Positions 42,274 through 50,805 of a stretch of DNA of 64,000 nucleotides are shown here, one piece after another. The stretch is from Methanocella arvoryzae MRE50 (GTDB lineage Archaea; Halobacteriota; Methanocellia; Methanocellales; Methanocellaceae), in contig NC_009464.1 in assembly GCF_000063445.1 (NCBI RefSeq), positions 1,612,001-1,676,000 on the forward strand. Direction: 5' to 3'. Within the stretch, counting starts at the first letter, position 1, and each line of letters starts with the position of its first letter. The position numbers were made by a program, and so were the translations under genes. Under the pieces are notes generated by a model. That model made no database searches. It saw only the letters and a list, made by a program, of their open reading frames with translations, and was not told the DNA's origin.

Positions 42274-43752
42274 ATGGAAGAGCAGCAGAAAGAAGTCCGG
42301 AGCATCAGAGCGCCCAAGCGACAGAAGTACTCGTACGTCATTCTTGGCGGGGGGAGCATCGGCCTCGCCGTCGCCAAAGAGCTGGCCAAGCTGAAGAAAG
42401 TGTTTTTGATCATCGATAAGGATAAATCGAGGGTGGGAGCGCTGCGGGACCAGAACTACGAGGCGCTGGAGGGAGACATCTCTACTGACAAGACTCTGGA
42501 GGAGTTACCCCTCGAGGGGTCTGACGGCATTTTCATCCTCACCTCCGACTACCAGGCGAACCTCAAGGCGCTGCGCTTCGTCAAGGAGAAGTCGCCCCGG
42601 TCCTTCGCCATGGTCAGGGCCATCGATCTCGTGACTGCGGAGGAACTCTACTCTAACGGCGCTGACATCCTGCTGCACCCGCCCAGCATCGTGGCGGACA
42701 AGGCGCTGACAGAACTGCAGAAGATAGAGCTTCGGGGCGCTGCATGGCAGTTGATGACCTACCTGAAGTCGCTCGGCCCGGAGAGCCGGATCGGCATCGT
42801 CGTCCACGATAACCCGGACCCGGACTCCATCGCCAGCGCGCTCGCCCTCAAAAACCTGGCCGAGTCCGTGGGCAAGGTGGCCGAGATCCTGTACTTCGGC
42901 ACCATCGGGCACCAGGAGACCCGGGCGTTCATCAACCTCCTCAGCGTTCCCATCCGGCAGATCAACAGCGGGATGCTGGAAGAGTACAACGTGCTCGCCA
43001 TGGTCGACTGCAACACCCCCGGCCGGAACAATTCCCTGCCCCCGGACACGAAGATCAACATTATCATAGACCATCACGCGCCCCAGGAGTCCTTCGACAT
43101 CAACGTGGACTTCATAGACATCCGCCCCGACGTGGGCGCCACCTCCACGATCATGACCAGATACGTGCAGGAGCTCGACTTTGAGATTTCCAGCAACCTG
43201 GCGACGGCGCTGCTGTACGGCATCAGGACCGACACCAGCGAGTTCAAGCGGAATACCTCCGCCGTCGACATGACCAGCGCCGCGTTCCTCTACGCTTTTG
43301 CCGAGCAGGACGTGCTGGCGCAGATCGAGACGCCGTCCATGTCCGCCGAAACCATGGACGTGCTCGGCGAGGCCATACGGAATAAAAAGATCGAGGGCAG
43401 CTACCTGATCTCCAACGTGGGCTTCGTCCACGACCGGGACACCCTCCCCCAGGCCGCCGACCACCTCCTGAAACTGGAGGGCATCTCCACTGTGCTCGTC
43501 TTCGGCATGACGGAGGACAAGATCCACCTGTCCGCGAGGAGCAAGGACATCCGCGTCAACATTGGCGACATCATCAGCCGGGCCTTCAGCGACATCGGTT
43601 CCGCCGGCGGCCACCAGCGCACCGCAGCCGCCCAGATACCCCTCGGCATCTTCATGGGAGTCAAAGATAAAAACCTGCTACTAAAGCTGGCTGACGAGGC
43701 CGTCAGGCGCCGGTTCCTCACCGCGGTCGGCGTCGACGAAGAGCCGGCCTGA
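42274..43752 (+). CDS. RCK_N-DHH-DHHA1 phosphoesterase fusion
   Basis: The start is the ATG at 42274, shortly after a TATA-like CTTATATAA (about 42233-42241); upstream residues in the open frame are not protein-like. Residues 20-140 form a TrkA/RCK nucleotide-binding domain (YVILGGGSIGLAVAKELAKL). Residues 170-330 are a DHH domain with HDNPDPDSIASA and IIIDHHAPQ. The C-terminal DHHA1 has GSAGGHQRTAAAQ, used for nucleotide contact. DHH-DHHA1 proteins hydrolyse small oligonucleotides or cyclic dinucleotides; fused to an RCK domain, NAD(H) or c-di-AMP control is plausible. At 492 residues it is a known archaeal architecture. Confidence 0.9.
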   Translation: MEEQQKEVRSIRAPKRQKYSYVILGGGSIGLAVAKELAKLKKVFLIIDKDKSRVGALRDQNYEALEGDISTDKTLEELPLEGSDGIFILTSDYQANLKALRFVKEKSPRSFAMVRAIDLVTAEELYSNGADILLHPPSIVADKALTELQKIELRGAAWQLMTYLKSLGPESRIGIVVHDNPDPDSIASALALKNLAESVGKVAEILYFGTIGHQETRAFINLLSVPIRQINSGMLEEYNVLAMVDCNTPGRNNSLPPDTKINIIIDHHAPQESFDINVDFIDIRPDVGATSTIMTRYVQELDFEISSNLATALLYGIRTDTSEFKRNTSAVDMTSAAFLYAFAEQDVLAQIETPSMSAETMDVLGEAIRNKKIEGSYLISNVGFVHDRDTLPQAADHLLKLEGISTVLVFGMTEDKIHLSARSKDIRVNIGDIISRAFSDIGSAGGHQRTAAAQIPLGIFMGVKDKNLLLKLADEAVRRRFLTAVGVDEEPA

Positions 43753-43770
43753 AAGGCATAGAGAAACACT

Positions 43771-43867
43771 GGTTACCACAGAGGCACAGAGGAACACAGA
43801 GATCTAATGAAATATGGCCAATTATAAGATATATCTCTGTGTACCTCTGTGCCTCTGTGGTAAACCA
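43771..43867. repeat. CACAGAG-family element, compact copy
   Basis: This is the clearest hairpin of the family. TTACCACAGAGGCACAGAGG and ACACAGAGAT on the left are mirrored by ATCTCTGTGT, then CTCTGTGCCTCTGTGGTAA, on the right, with about 30 nt of AT-rich loop (about 43806-43835). It sits between two convergent genes (stops at 43752 and 43901), so it could also end transcription from both sides. Confidence 0.88.
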
Positions 43868-43900
43868 TCCGCTACGTGAACCTGTGCCAAAAAATAGTGT

Positions 43901-44746
43901 TTACTTTTTCCCGCTCTTGCCTCTGTTATACAGGTCGTAAACGATCATGACGCCGATGATGAGGAGGCACCCGGTCAGGAACCAGAGGCCCCAGTGGTTG
44001 AGCAGGTCGTAAGGAATCAGAGACTGAGCGGCGCCTGTGTCTGCCGGAGGTGCTACGGGCAGTCCGGTCCAGCTGTCTGCGGCACGGCTCGCTGCGTCGC
44101 CTGCGGCTTTTTCGATGCCGGCTGTAGTGTTATCGGCCGCCGCGAAGAAGACTGTCGGCTCCCGGACCATGTCAGAGGCTACCGTCGTCGTCTCGGGCAG
44201 GGGTGGCATGGGAGCGCTGGCGGGCGCCTGGGCAGCGTTGCCGGCGTTGTTGTAGGAGTTGTTCATCGTCGCCATCATCAGGGGGTCTGTGGATTCCCCG
44301 GCCCCGTCGGCCTGGAGCTTGTTGCCCGGCAGGAAACTGGCCCCGTTTTGCAGCAGCATGGCCGCCTCGACGAAGAGGGATGCGATGAGGGCTATGGGCA
44401 GTAATACGAAGTATTTCTTCAGCGCGTCGATGAGTGACTGACTCGTGGCGGTCTTGGGCACCAGCACGATCATGCGCTTGGCTGGCGCGTAGAGCTTGAC
44501 CTCACGGCCTTTTTCGCTGTACTTCGTCTTCTCGATGACGACTAGCCCTGCCTCCATGAGCTTCTCGATGTTGTACTGAGCGGTGGTGAGGGGGATGTCG
44601 AGCTTTTTCGCTATGTTGGAGGTGGACATCGGGCTCTCGGCCAGCAGCTCCAGGATTTTCCTCGCCGTGTCGTTGGCGATGGTCTGGGTGATGATCTTCG
44701 ATTCCTCGCCCAGGGGGACTATGAGCATCTTGTCGTCTTCGGGCAT
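43901..44746 (-). CDS. Membrane-anchored winged-helix regulator
   Basis: Residues about 20-95 are an ArsR/TrmB-like winged helix (DTARKILELLAESPMSTSNI, then AKKLDIPLTTAQYNIEKLME). A membrane helix at about 112-130 (FVLLPIALIASLFVEAAML) follows, then an extracytoplasmic Ala/Pro/Thr-rich domain of about 120 residues and a second membrane helix near 250-272, ending NRGKSGKK. DNA-binding head inside and sensory loop outside is the expected topology. The start is the ATG at 44746; an in-frame TTG at 44749 is adjacent. It lies 140 bp downstream of a surface-protein gene on the same strand. Confidence 0.82.
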   Translation of the reverse strand: MPEDDKMLIVPLGEESKIITQTIANDTARKILELLAESPMSTSNIAKKLDIPLTTAQYNIEKLMEAGLVVIEKTKYSEKGREVKLYAPAKRMIVLVPKTATSQSLIDALKKYFVLLPIALIASLFVEAAMLLQNGASFLPGNKLQADGAGESTDPLMMATMNNSYNNAGNAAQAPASAPMPPLPETTTVASDMVREPTVFFAAADNTTAGIEKAAGDAASRAADSWTGLPVAPPADTGAAQSLIPYDLLNHWGLWFLTGCLLIIGVMIVYDLYNRGKSGKK

Positions 44747-44886
44747 CAAGTAGATGTAATACGGCCTTATTAAAGGCCTTTTCTATAACTACGGATGCGT
44801 TCGTATTGAAAACCAGGTCCGGGGACTCTCTGCAGGATATTGATTAAAAAAATGAGTTTTAAAAGTAGAAAATGGAAGAGAGCGTT

Positions 44887-45735
44887 TTACTCTCTTCTCA
44901 GGTATAGTACTGCGCCTGCGAGAGCTATGAGGGCGATGACGGCCTCGAAGCCCGGTATGCCAAGGAAGCCGCCGTTGCCGGTTGTGGGCGTGCTACCGCC
45001 GGGGCCTATGCCGGGGGTGGGCGTTGCCTTGGGGACGTCGATGTCGGTGATGACGTTCAGGGCGTTCTCCTGCTGGGTGACCCAGAAGTACTGGTCGCCG
45101 TACTTGCCGTTCTTTTCGGCGCGCAGGTAGTATTTACCGTAGGGCAGTGCAGGGAAAGTGTACTGTCCGTCGCTGCCAGTAATCGGTGTGCTGGCGAAGC
45201 TGACCTGTGTCAGGTTGTTGGTGACGGGGTCCACGTTATACAGCGAGACCGTCGCGCCGAGGACACGGGCGAGGTTTTCGCCGACAGGCAGGCCCTGACC
45301 TACGGTGCTCCAGACTGTGACCGTGGTCTGGCCCCTCATGGGCGGTACGTCAGAGGCTACGTCGATGTTGATCCACTGCACTTCTGCAGGCTGGTCCGGG
45401 CCGACCCCGGGCGGGTAGTAGAGGACTAAGGCCCAGGCAGTGTTGCCCTCACGGTCGGCCTTTATAATGTAGGAGACCGGGTTGGCCGGGTCGAACGCGA
45501 CGTTTCTGAAGTTGAACGTGCCGTCGCTGCCGGTGGTCAGGCTGCTGTATTCGGAGCCGGGCTTCTTGCCGTCATAGGAATACAGGGTCACCTTGGCGCC
45601 GGCTGCGGGGAAAGCCTTGTTGTAGACTTTGCCCTGGATGTTTTCGAAGTACATGCCGGTCTGGGCCGAGGCCTGGAGCGGCACGATGAGTGCGAAGAAT
45701 ACGCAGGCGATCAGTATAAGCCTTGTCAGTTTCAC
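44887..45735 (-). CDS. Secreted protein with Cna_B-like domains and PGF-CTERM anchor
   Basis: A signal peptide (residues 1-25) ends near LQASAQ. Two carboxypeptidase-regulatory/Cna_B-like folds follow: GKVYNKAFPAAGAKVTLYSY and later LGATVSLYNVDPVTNN with GQYTFPALPYGKYYLRAEKN. The C-terminus has a Gly/Thr-Pro linker, then PGFEAVIALIALAGAVLYL and an RRE tail. This is the PGF-CTERM signal processed by archaeosortase A, which swaps the tail for a lipid. GTG start with AAGGGGA upstream. At 282 residues it is full length. It is probably an S-layer-associated surface protein. Confidence 0.87.
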   Translation of the reverse strand: MKLTRLILIACVFFALIVPLQASAQTGMYFENIQGKVYNKAFPAAGAKVTLYSYDGKKPGSEYSSLTTGSDGTFNFRNVAFDPANPVSYIIKADREGNTAWALVLYYPPGVGPDQPAEVQWINIDVASDVPPMRGQTTVTVWSTVGQGLPVGENLARVLGATVSLYNVDPVTNNLTQVSFASTPITGSDGQYTFPALPYGKYYLRAEKNGKYGDQYFWVTQQENALNVITDIDVPKATPTPGIGPGGSTPTTGNGGFLGIPGFEAVIALIALAGAVLYLRRE

Positions 45736-45887
45736 GATTTATCCCCTTCCATTTTCCAGGATTATGCGCATATGTGAGGAAAGGCCATATAAAGCTTATC
45801 TCACAATCGCGTGATCACGATCAATTACGTATCTTTTATATAAATTTATTTAAAGAGCTCCGACAGAGGAGAGAATAGCTGGCGGAG

Positions 45888-46898
45888 CTACAGGGAGTCG
45901 TCGTTGACCGCGCACGACAGTTCCGGGAGCGTGATCGACTCTTTCCCGTTCTTGTTCAAAAAGGCCGAGAAGCGCCGGGAGTTGCCTTCCTCCGGGTGGT
46001 AGACCAGCGTCAGCTCCGGGTCGACCGCATACACCATATCTCTCAGCCCTCCGAAATCGAGGTGGTCGCTGATGCAGATGGTGGGGTGATCGTAGTACTT
46101 CTGCCCGGTGAGGACGAACTTTTTGATGCCCGCGGGCAGCCGGTCGAGGTGCCACGGCGAGGTGATGCACATCCGCCCGCCGTATTCGCCGATCTCCGCC
46201 AGCTCGCCTGCAGCATCGCCGAGCAGGTGCCGGGTGATGCGGAGCGAGCTCTTATCCATCTCGATGACGTCGTCGTAGCCGAGCTCCCGGATCATGGACA
46301 CGGCCCGCTGGGCCTTGCCGAAAGCGTAAGCCCCGAAGCCCACCCGCTTATGGGCCATCGCCGCGGCGAACGAGTCGAGGTCGTCGCAGAAAGCGCACCC
46401 CGGATCATCAGGATCGCCGTACGTAGCCTCGGTGACGAGGACGTCGCATTTAGGCAGCCCCCGGAAGTCCTTCACGTCGCCTGTAACGAGGATTCTGACG
46501 CCCTGGTCGTTCTCCCAGTAGAAGGCGGAAGCGCCGATGGAGTGGCCGGTGTCGTAAGTCTTGATCTTGACCCCGTCCACCTCGATGGTCTCCCCGACCT
46601 GGAAGGTGGTGCCTTTAAAATACTGGTCGTGCCTGAGCTGCAGGGTCACCGTGGTCTTGTCCGAGGCTATCGAGCGCTCGGAGAGCATGGCGGACTTACC
46701 ATAGTGATCTGTATGGGCGTGGGTGATCAGAAAGTGCCGGTCGTCCTTCTTGCCGTTGCGGGTGGTATCGATACCGAAGGTCCGCCGCTCTCCCCCGCTC
46801 TTAAACGCTATCGATAAGTGCGGCTTGTAGTTGCCCCCGCTGGTGCGGTAGCGCAGCGGCAGGAAGCCCATGTCGACGAGCCTTTTAGTACCATCCAT
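45888..46898 (-). CDS. MBL-fold nuclease-like protein (exonuclease/Cft2-like)
   Basis: The 336-residue protein has the metallo-beta-lactamase metal site: THAHTDHYG (about 74-82), TYDTGHSIGASAF and VTGDVKDF. These are typical of RNA/DNA-processing MBL proteins (Cft2/exonuclease group). The C-terminal part contains SDHLDFGGLRDMVYAVDPEL and VYHPEEGNSRRFSAFL, matching the end of the family, where the final histidine helps bind metal. The beta-CASP insert is short or missing, so the substrate is uncertain. The ATG at 46898 is followed by an alternative Met at residue 10. It is monocistronic. Confidence 0.83.
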   Translation of the reverse strand: MDGTKRLVDMGFLPLRYRTSGGNYKPHLSIAFKSGGERRTFGIDTTRNGKKDDRHFLITHAHTDHYGKSAMLSERSIASDKTTVTLQLRHDQYFKGTTFQVGETIEVDGVKIKTYDTGHSIGASAFYWENDQGVRILVTGDVKDFRGLPKCDVLVTEATYGDPDDPGCAFCDDLDSFAAAMAHKRVGFGAYAFGKAQRAVSMIRELGYDDVIEMDKSSLRITRHLLGDAAGELAEIGEYGGRMCITSPWHLDRLPAGIKKFVLTGQKYYDHPTICISDHLDFGGLRDMVYAVDPELTLVYHPEEGNSRRFSAFLNKNGKESITLPELSCAVNDDSL

Positions 46899-46965
46899 GC
46901 TGATGCTGCTATACTTGTGAAACTATTTACGCTTTGTGGATTTAGGAACACGCTGCCAGTGCCGT

Positions 46966-46996
46966 GAAAAAAAGAGCGGCTGCCCCGCGGGGCAGC
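46966..46996 (-). terminator. Intrinsic terminator after the thioredoxin-like gene
   Basis: A perfect 18-bp palindrome GCTGCCCCGCGGGGCAGC (46979-46996) is followed on the minus strand by CGCTC and a run of seven T (46967-46973 read in reverse). It lies just after the stop at 47019 of the gene reading from 47378. Confidence 0.75.
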
Positions 46997-47018
46997 AGAG
47001 ATAGATAGTGAAGATGTA

Positions 47019-47378
47019 TTACGCTTTACCTGCTTCCTGCTCTCTTTCCGCCAGCAGGAAGTCGAGGACCTTTCTGACTATGTCCTCGTTCGCCTCTCCG
47101 CCGCAGGAGATGATCTCGCCCTCGATCATGAGGATGGGGATGCGCAGCCCGAACTTTTTCAGGTGCTCGACTACTTCGGGGTAGGCTTTGACTTCCTCTG
47201 AGAAGACGTTGATCAGGGATACCTGGATTCGGTCGCCGTATGTCGAGAGCAGCGAGGCCTTGACGTCGGTGAAGTCCCACTCGTGAGCCTTGCCGCCGCA
47301 GCTGTGGGTATGTTCGCATTTCGTGCAGTTGGCGCCCGGGTAGTAACCGAAGAGCTTCACGTCCAGAGGTGCGTTCAT
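47019..47378 (-). CDS. Thioredoxin-fold-like CxxC protein
   Basis: The 119-residue protein begins with a strand (DVKLFGYYPGA), then N-C-T-K-C-E-H-T-H-S-C with a CxxC-x6-C motif, helix, and the IPILMIEGEIISCGGEAN turn. That turn has the cis-proline position (I-P-I) typical of thioredoxin/glutaredoxin folds. Unlike thioredoxin, WCGPC is replaced by CTKC plus extra Cys, so metal binding or a specialised disulfide role is possible. No signal peptide is present. It stands alone and ends at a strong terminator. Confidence 0.65.
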   Translation of the reverse strand: MNAPLDVKLFGYYPGANCTKCEHTHSCGGKAHEWDFTDVKASLLSTYGDRIQVSLINVFSEEVKAYPEVVEHLKKFGLRIPILMIEGEIISCGGEANEDIVRKVLDFLLAEREQEAGKA

Positions 47379-47508
47379 GATAATCTAGAACGCGTTGCGA
47401 GGCTGCTCCCATAAATACCTTTCCATTATTACCACGGCGCATAAATGCCCGAAAGATCAGGCCTTGTGCAGAAAAATATTAAACATACGATTGGGCTGAT
47501 AGCGCCGA

Positions 47509-47628
47509 CTTATATTTTTATAAGCGACTGGCTCGAATGTAATATACTTTTATGCATTATAAAAAACATGATTTTTTAATCCGGCCGGGATTTGTTTGAA
47601 AAATATTACTATCGCCGGAATATTTAAA
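47509..47628 (+). promoter_or_regulatory. Promoter of the 47653 regulator with AT-rich inverted repeats
   Basis: CTTATATTTTTATAAG (47509-47524) has 6-bp arms around TTTT, and CTTTTATGCATTATAAAAAA (47548-47567) is a near-palindrome. A TATA-like ATATTTAAATCC (about 47619-47630) lies about 25 bp before the ATG at 47653, which fits a leaderless transcript. The inverted repeats are candidate operators for the regulator itself. Confidence 0.5.
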
Positions 47629-47652
47629 TCCAAAAAAATCAGCATATTAACT

Positions 47653-48081
47653 ATGACCAAAAATTCCACTTCTCAGGAATTGGTAGACAACATCAGGACG
47701 TTGTGTGGCGACGAGATAGCCGGCAACTTCGTTAGCATGATGAACCAGGTGAACCAGCCCCGGTTCAGCGCCATCAAGAACACCTTCCGGGACTCGACCT
47801 CGGTGTTCATCCTGGCCTGCGCCAACAGCAACATGCTGTACAAGGACCTCCGCGAGGACGGCCTGAAGCTGGGCATCGCCAGCGTCGAGACCTTCTCCAG
47901 GAGGATCTACGAGATGCGCAGGGCCGGCCTCATCTACACCGAGTCCATGCACAACAAAGGCCCGGGCAGGCCGAAGCTCAGGCTCAGGTTCAACCCGAAC
48001 GCTTTCAAGGAAATGTTCAACGTCGACCCGAGCACCATGCTCTCCGGCGGCCAGACAGAAGAAAGCAAAGTTGTCATCTAA
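47653..48081 (+). CDS. Winged-helix DNA-binding protein
   Basis: The start is the ATG at 47653; the frame is open to 47596 but the TATA box lies between. Residues 1-85 are helical (ELVDNIRTLCGDEIAGNFVS; DSTSVFILACANSNMLYKDL). Residues 60-115 form a helix-turn-helix and wing (GIASVETFSRRIYEMRRAGL and then PGRPKLRLRFNP). The basic GPGRPK hairpin looks like an AT-hook-style minor-groove contact. The C-terminal tail is polar. At 142 residues it resembles small euryarchaeal transcription regulators of unknown target. Possible operators precede it. Confidence 0.68.
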   Translation: MTKNSTSQELVDNIRTLCGDEIAGNFVSMMNQVNQPRFSAIKNTFRDSTSVFILACANSNMLYKDLREDGLKLGIASVETFSRRIYEMRRAGLIYTESMHNKGPGRPKLRLRFNPNAFKEMFNVDPSTMLSGGQTEESKVVI

Positions 48082-48134
48082 GTTTCAGAACCGTCTTACC
48101 AAGATGATCTGAGAAGGTTACGCTGACACCTGCA

Positions 48135-48160
48135 CAGGCGCCCTCGACCCGGGGCGCCTG
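48135..48160. other. GC-rich hairpin after the winged-helix gene
   Basis: CAGGCGCC (48135-48142) pairs with GGCGCCTG (48153-48160) around a 10-nt loop, 54 bp after the stop at 48081. No T-run follows, so termination is possible but unproven. The remaining gap to 48355 shows only a possible glyS leader. Confidence 0.45.
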
Positions 48161-48354
48161 TACGGGGTAACAAGCCGTGATTGTGATACCAGTAGCCGTA
48201 GATAGGCGATAATACCGATAACCTTCGTTCCGGCCGGCAGCGATCCTTCCCTTTTTTACTTCACCTTAAACCGATTGCCTGCCATTCAGTCATAACAAAA
48301 TATATCCCATTATACGCTCTTTTGTTGTGCGTTAACATTCATCGAGGTAACTAA

Positions 48355-50088
48355 ATGGACAAGTATGACAAGGTGTTTGAGCTCGCCAAGAACCGCGGCT
48401 TCATCTGGCCGTCGTTCGAGATCTACGGCGGCGCCTCGGGCTTCTACGACTACGGCCCGCTGGGCGCGACGTTGAAGCGGAAGATCGAGGACGCGTGGCG
48501 GAGGTTCTACTGCGTGGGCGAGGGCTTCTATGAGATAGAGGCGCCGACGATCGGCGTCGAGGCAATCTTCGAGGCGTCGGGCCACGTGGGCGGCTTCGCA
48601 GACCCTATGACCACCTGCCAGAAGTGTAAAGAGTCCTTCCGCGCCGACCACGTGATCAAGGGCGAGATGGAGATCCCGGACGGCCTCAAAAAGGAGCAGA
48701 TGACGGAGATCATCCACCAGCACCACATCAAGTGCCCCGAGTGCGGCGGCGATTTAGGCGACGTCTACGACTTCAACCTGATGTTCTCCACCTGGATCGG
48801 CCCCGGCCAGAAGAAGAAGGGATACATGCGGCCCGAAACGGCGCAGGGCATGTTCGTGGACTTCCCCCGTTTATTAAGGTTCTACAGGGAGAAGCTCCCC
48901 TTCGGCGTCACCCAGATCGGCAAATCGTACAGGAACGAGATCTCCCCGAGGCAGGGCGTCATCCGCCTTCGCGAATTTACGCAGGCCGAGGCAGAGGTGT
49001 TCGTCAACCCCCAGTTTAAAAACAAACACCCCAACTTCGCGGCAGTAAAGGACCTTGTCCTCCCGCTGTACGACGAGGACGCACAGCTGAGCGGCGGCGA
49101 GCCCAAGCCCATGACCGTGGGCGACGCGGTCGCTAAGGGAATTATCGCCAACGAGTATCTCGCTTACTATGTGGCACTGACTTACCAGTTTCTGGTCGGA
49201 GTGGGCATCGACGGCAAGCGCCTGAGGTTCCGCCAGCACATGAAGACGGAGCGCGCCCACTATGCGACGGACTGCTGGGACGCTGAAGTCCTGCTGGACC
49301 GGTTCAAGTGGGTGGAGATCGTGGGCATCGCCGACCGGACGAGCTACGATCTTACGGCGCACCAGAAGCGCAGCGAAGTAGACCTCTCTGTCTTCATCCC
49401 GTTCGACACGCCCATGAAGGTCAAGAAGACCATCGTGACCCCGAACATGGGCGTCATCGGCCCGAAGTTCAAGGGCAAGGCCGGTAAGATCATGGCCGCG
49501 CTAAAGGCGATGAAGCCTGAGGAACTCGACAGGCCGGAGGTGCGTCTGAACATCGACGGCGAGGAGATCGTCATTCCCAGCGACCTGTTCGATCACAAGA
49601 CCGTCGACGTCGAAATCAACGGCGAGAACGTGATCCCCCACGTGGTCGAGCCCTCCTACGGCGTGGACAGAATCCTGTACTCGGTGCTGGAGCATGCCTA
49701 CGACGAGGAGATCGTCGAGGGCGAGGGACGCGTCGTCATGAGGTTCGACCGCACCGTGGCCCCCATCACTGTGGCCGTGCTGCCGCTGCTCAGCAAAGAC
49801 CCGCTGGCCAGCAGGGCTGCCGAGATCGCCCGCGGCCTCAAGGCTGCCGGGTACTTCGTCGAGTACGACGAGTCGGGCACGATAGGCAAGAGGTACCGCC
49901 GCAACGACGAGGCCGGCACCCCGTTCTGTGTCACAGTCGATCACCAGACCATCGAGGACGGCACAGTGACTGTCAGGGACAGGGACAGCATGGCCCAGAT
50001 CAGGTACCCGGCAGACGGCCTCGCAGGCCTGATCAGTGAGCTGCTCTGCACTGGCAAGCCGCTCGAAGGCTACGGTACAAAGGTTTAA
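48355..50088 (+). CDS. glyS: Glycyl-tRNA synthetase, archaeal/eukaryotic dimeric type
   Basis: The enzyme charges tRNA-Gly. It is a class II alpha2 synthetase of 577 residues, the normal archaeal length. Visible features are NRGFIWPSFEIYGGASGFYD at the N-terminus, YDYGPLGATLKRKIE, and a CxxC zinc-like insert (TCQKCKESF, then KCPECGGD). Motif 2 is YRNEISPRQG and motif 3 lies near GVDRILYSVLEHAY. The C-terminal anticodon-binding domain begins at about residue 470 (PITVAVLPLLSKDPLASRA). GAGGT lies 6 nt before the ATG. The polyprenol-kinase-like gene follows after 8 bp. Confidence 0.97.
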   Translation: MDKYDKVFELAKNRGFIWPSFEIYGGASGFYDYGPLGATLKRKIEDAWRRFYCVGEGFYEIEAPTIGVEAIFEASGHVGGFADPMTTCQKCKESFRADHVIKGEMEIPDGLKKEQMTEIIHQHHIKCPECGGDLGDVYDFNLMFSTWIGPGQKKKGYMRPETAQGMFVDFPRLLRFYREKLPFGVTQIGKSYRNEISPRQGVIRLREFTQAEAEVFVNPQFKNKHPNFAAVKDLVLPLYDEDAQLSGGEPKPMTVGDAVAKGIIANEYLAYYVALTYQFLVGVGIDGKRLRFRQHMKTERAHYATDCWDAEVLLDRFKWVEIVGIADRTSYDLTAHQKRSEVDLSVFIPFDTPMKVKKTIVTPNMGVIGPKFKGKAGKIMAALKAMKPEELDRPEVRLNIDGEEIVIPSDLFDHKTVDVEINGENVIPHVVEPSYGVDRILYSVLEHAYDEEIVEGEGRVVMRFDRTVAPITVAVLPLLSKDPLASRAAEIARGLKAAGYFVEYDESGTIGKRYRRNDEAGTPFCVTVDHQTIEDGTVTVRDRDSMAQIRYPADGLAGLISELLCTGKPLEGYGTKV

Positions 50089-50096
50089 AGAGGGCT

Positions 50097-50789
50097 ATGG
50101 CATTCGATCGCTCCCTGTTCTTTAAGGAGCTCGGACGAAAAGCCTTTCACGCGGCAGGGATCGTCATCCCTGCAGCGTACTTCTTTTTCTTATCCAGAGA
50201 ATGGATGCTCGCCGCCCTCGCCATCTGCATCCTGGGCGCCGGCGTGCTCGAATATATGCGGCTCAATGGCAGGAGTCTTTTCGGCTCGCAGTTCATGAGG
50301 CCGTCGGAGGATAAGCGGCTGGGCGGGTACTTCTACGCTGCAGTTTCGCTGTTTCTGGCCGTGCTCCTGTTCGAGAAGACCATCGCGGTTGTCGCGATGC
50401 TGTGCCTCGTCATCGGAGACGCGCTGACCGGGCTCGCGGGAGTTGTGCTGTCCATGTACATGGGCCGTATGACTGCCGACGTCAGGCAGGAGGACACGGC
50501 CAGAAGAGGCATCATATCGAGGGTCGTCGGGGACACAGCGTATGCCCTGAGCCATCCAAAATCCCCGGTGCTGATGCTGGTGATGTTTTCGGTGTGCTCG
50601 GCCATCGGCATGCTGTTCTATCCGGCACTGCCGCTGGCCGTCATCGCTGCCGGCGCGCTTGGGGCGGTGATCGCCGACTGCTTCCCATGGCGGTTCCTCG
50701 GCTTCGTGATCGATGACAACCTCTCCATCCCTCTGGCAGTAGGCATTCTGATGTCGCTGACATTACTGCTCTATAATATTATTCTGTAG
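50097..50789 (+). CDS. Polyprenol/dolichol kinase-like membrane protein
   Basis: The 230-residue protein starts with ELGRKAFHAAGIVIPAAYF, the K-x-x-H motif of the diacylglycerol/polyprenol kinase and CDP-diglyceride synthetase superfamily. About six membrane helices follow. Near the C-terminus DCFPWRFLGFVIDDNLSIPL matches the conserved end of dolichol-kinase-like proteins. These enzymes phosphorylate lipid alcohols using CTP or ATP, which in archaea would feed lipid-carrier or ether-lipid metabolism. ATG at 50097 follows AGAGGG. It is 8 bp after glyS and 16 bp before the methyltransferase gene. Confidence 0.82.
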   Translation: MAFDRSLFFKELGRKAFHAAGIVIPAAYFFFLSREWMLAALAICILGAGVLEYMRLNGRSLFGSQFMRPSEDKRLGGYFYAAVSLFLAVLLFEKTIAVVAMLCLVIGDALTGLAGVVLSMYMGRMTADVRQEDTARRGIISRVVGDTAYALSHPKSPVLMLVMFSVCSAIGMLFYPALPLAVIAAGALGAVIADCFPWRFLGFVIDDNLSIPLAVGILMSLTLLLYNIIL

Positions 50790-50805
50790 CGCCAAAAGCT
50801 GATAC

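Noticed and set aside
42505-43614. Long minus-strand open frame (369 codons)
   Set aside because: It is antisense to the RCK-DHH gene, and its composition is biased to Gly/Val/Asp/His as expected for a shadow of GC-rich coding DNA.
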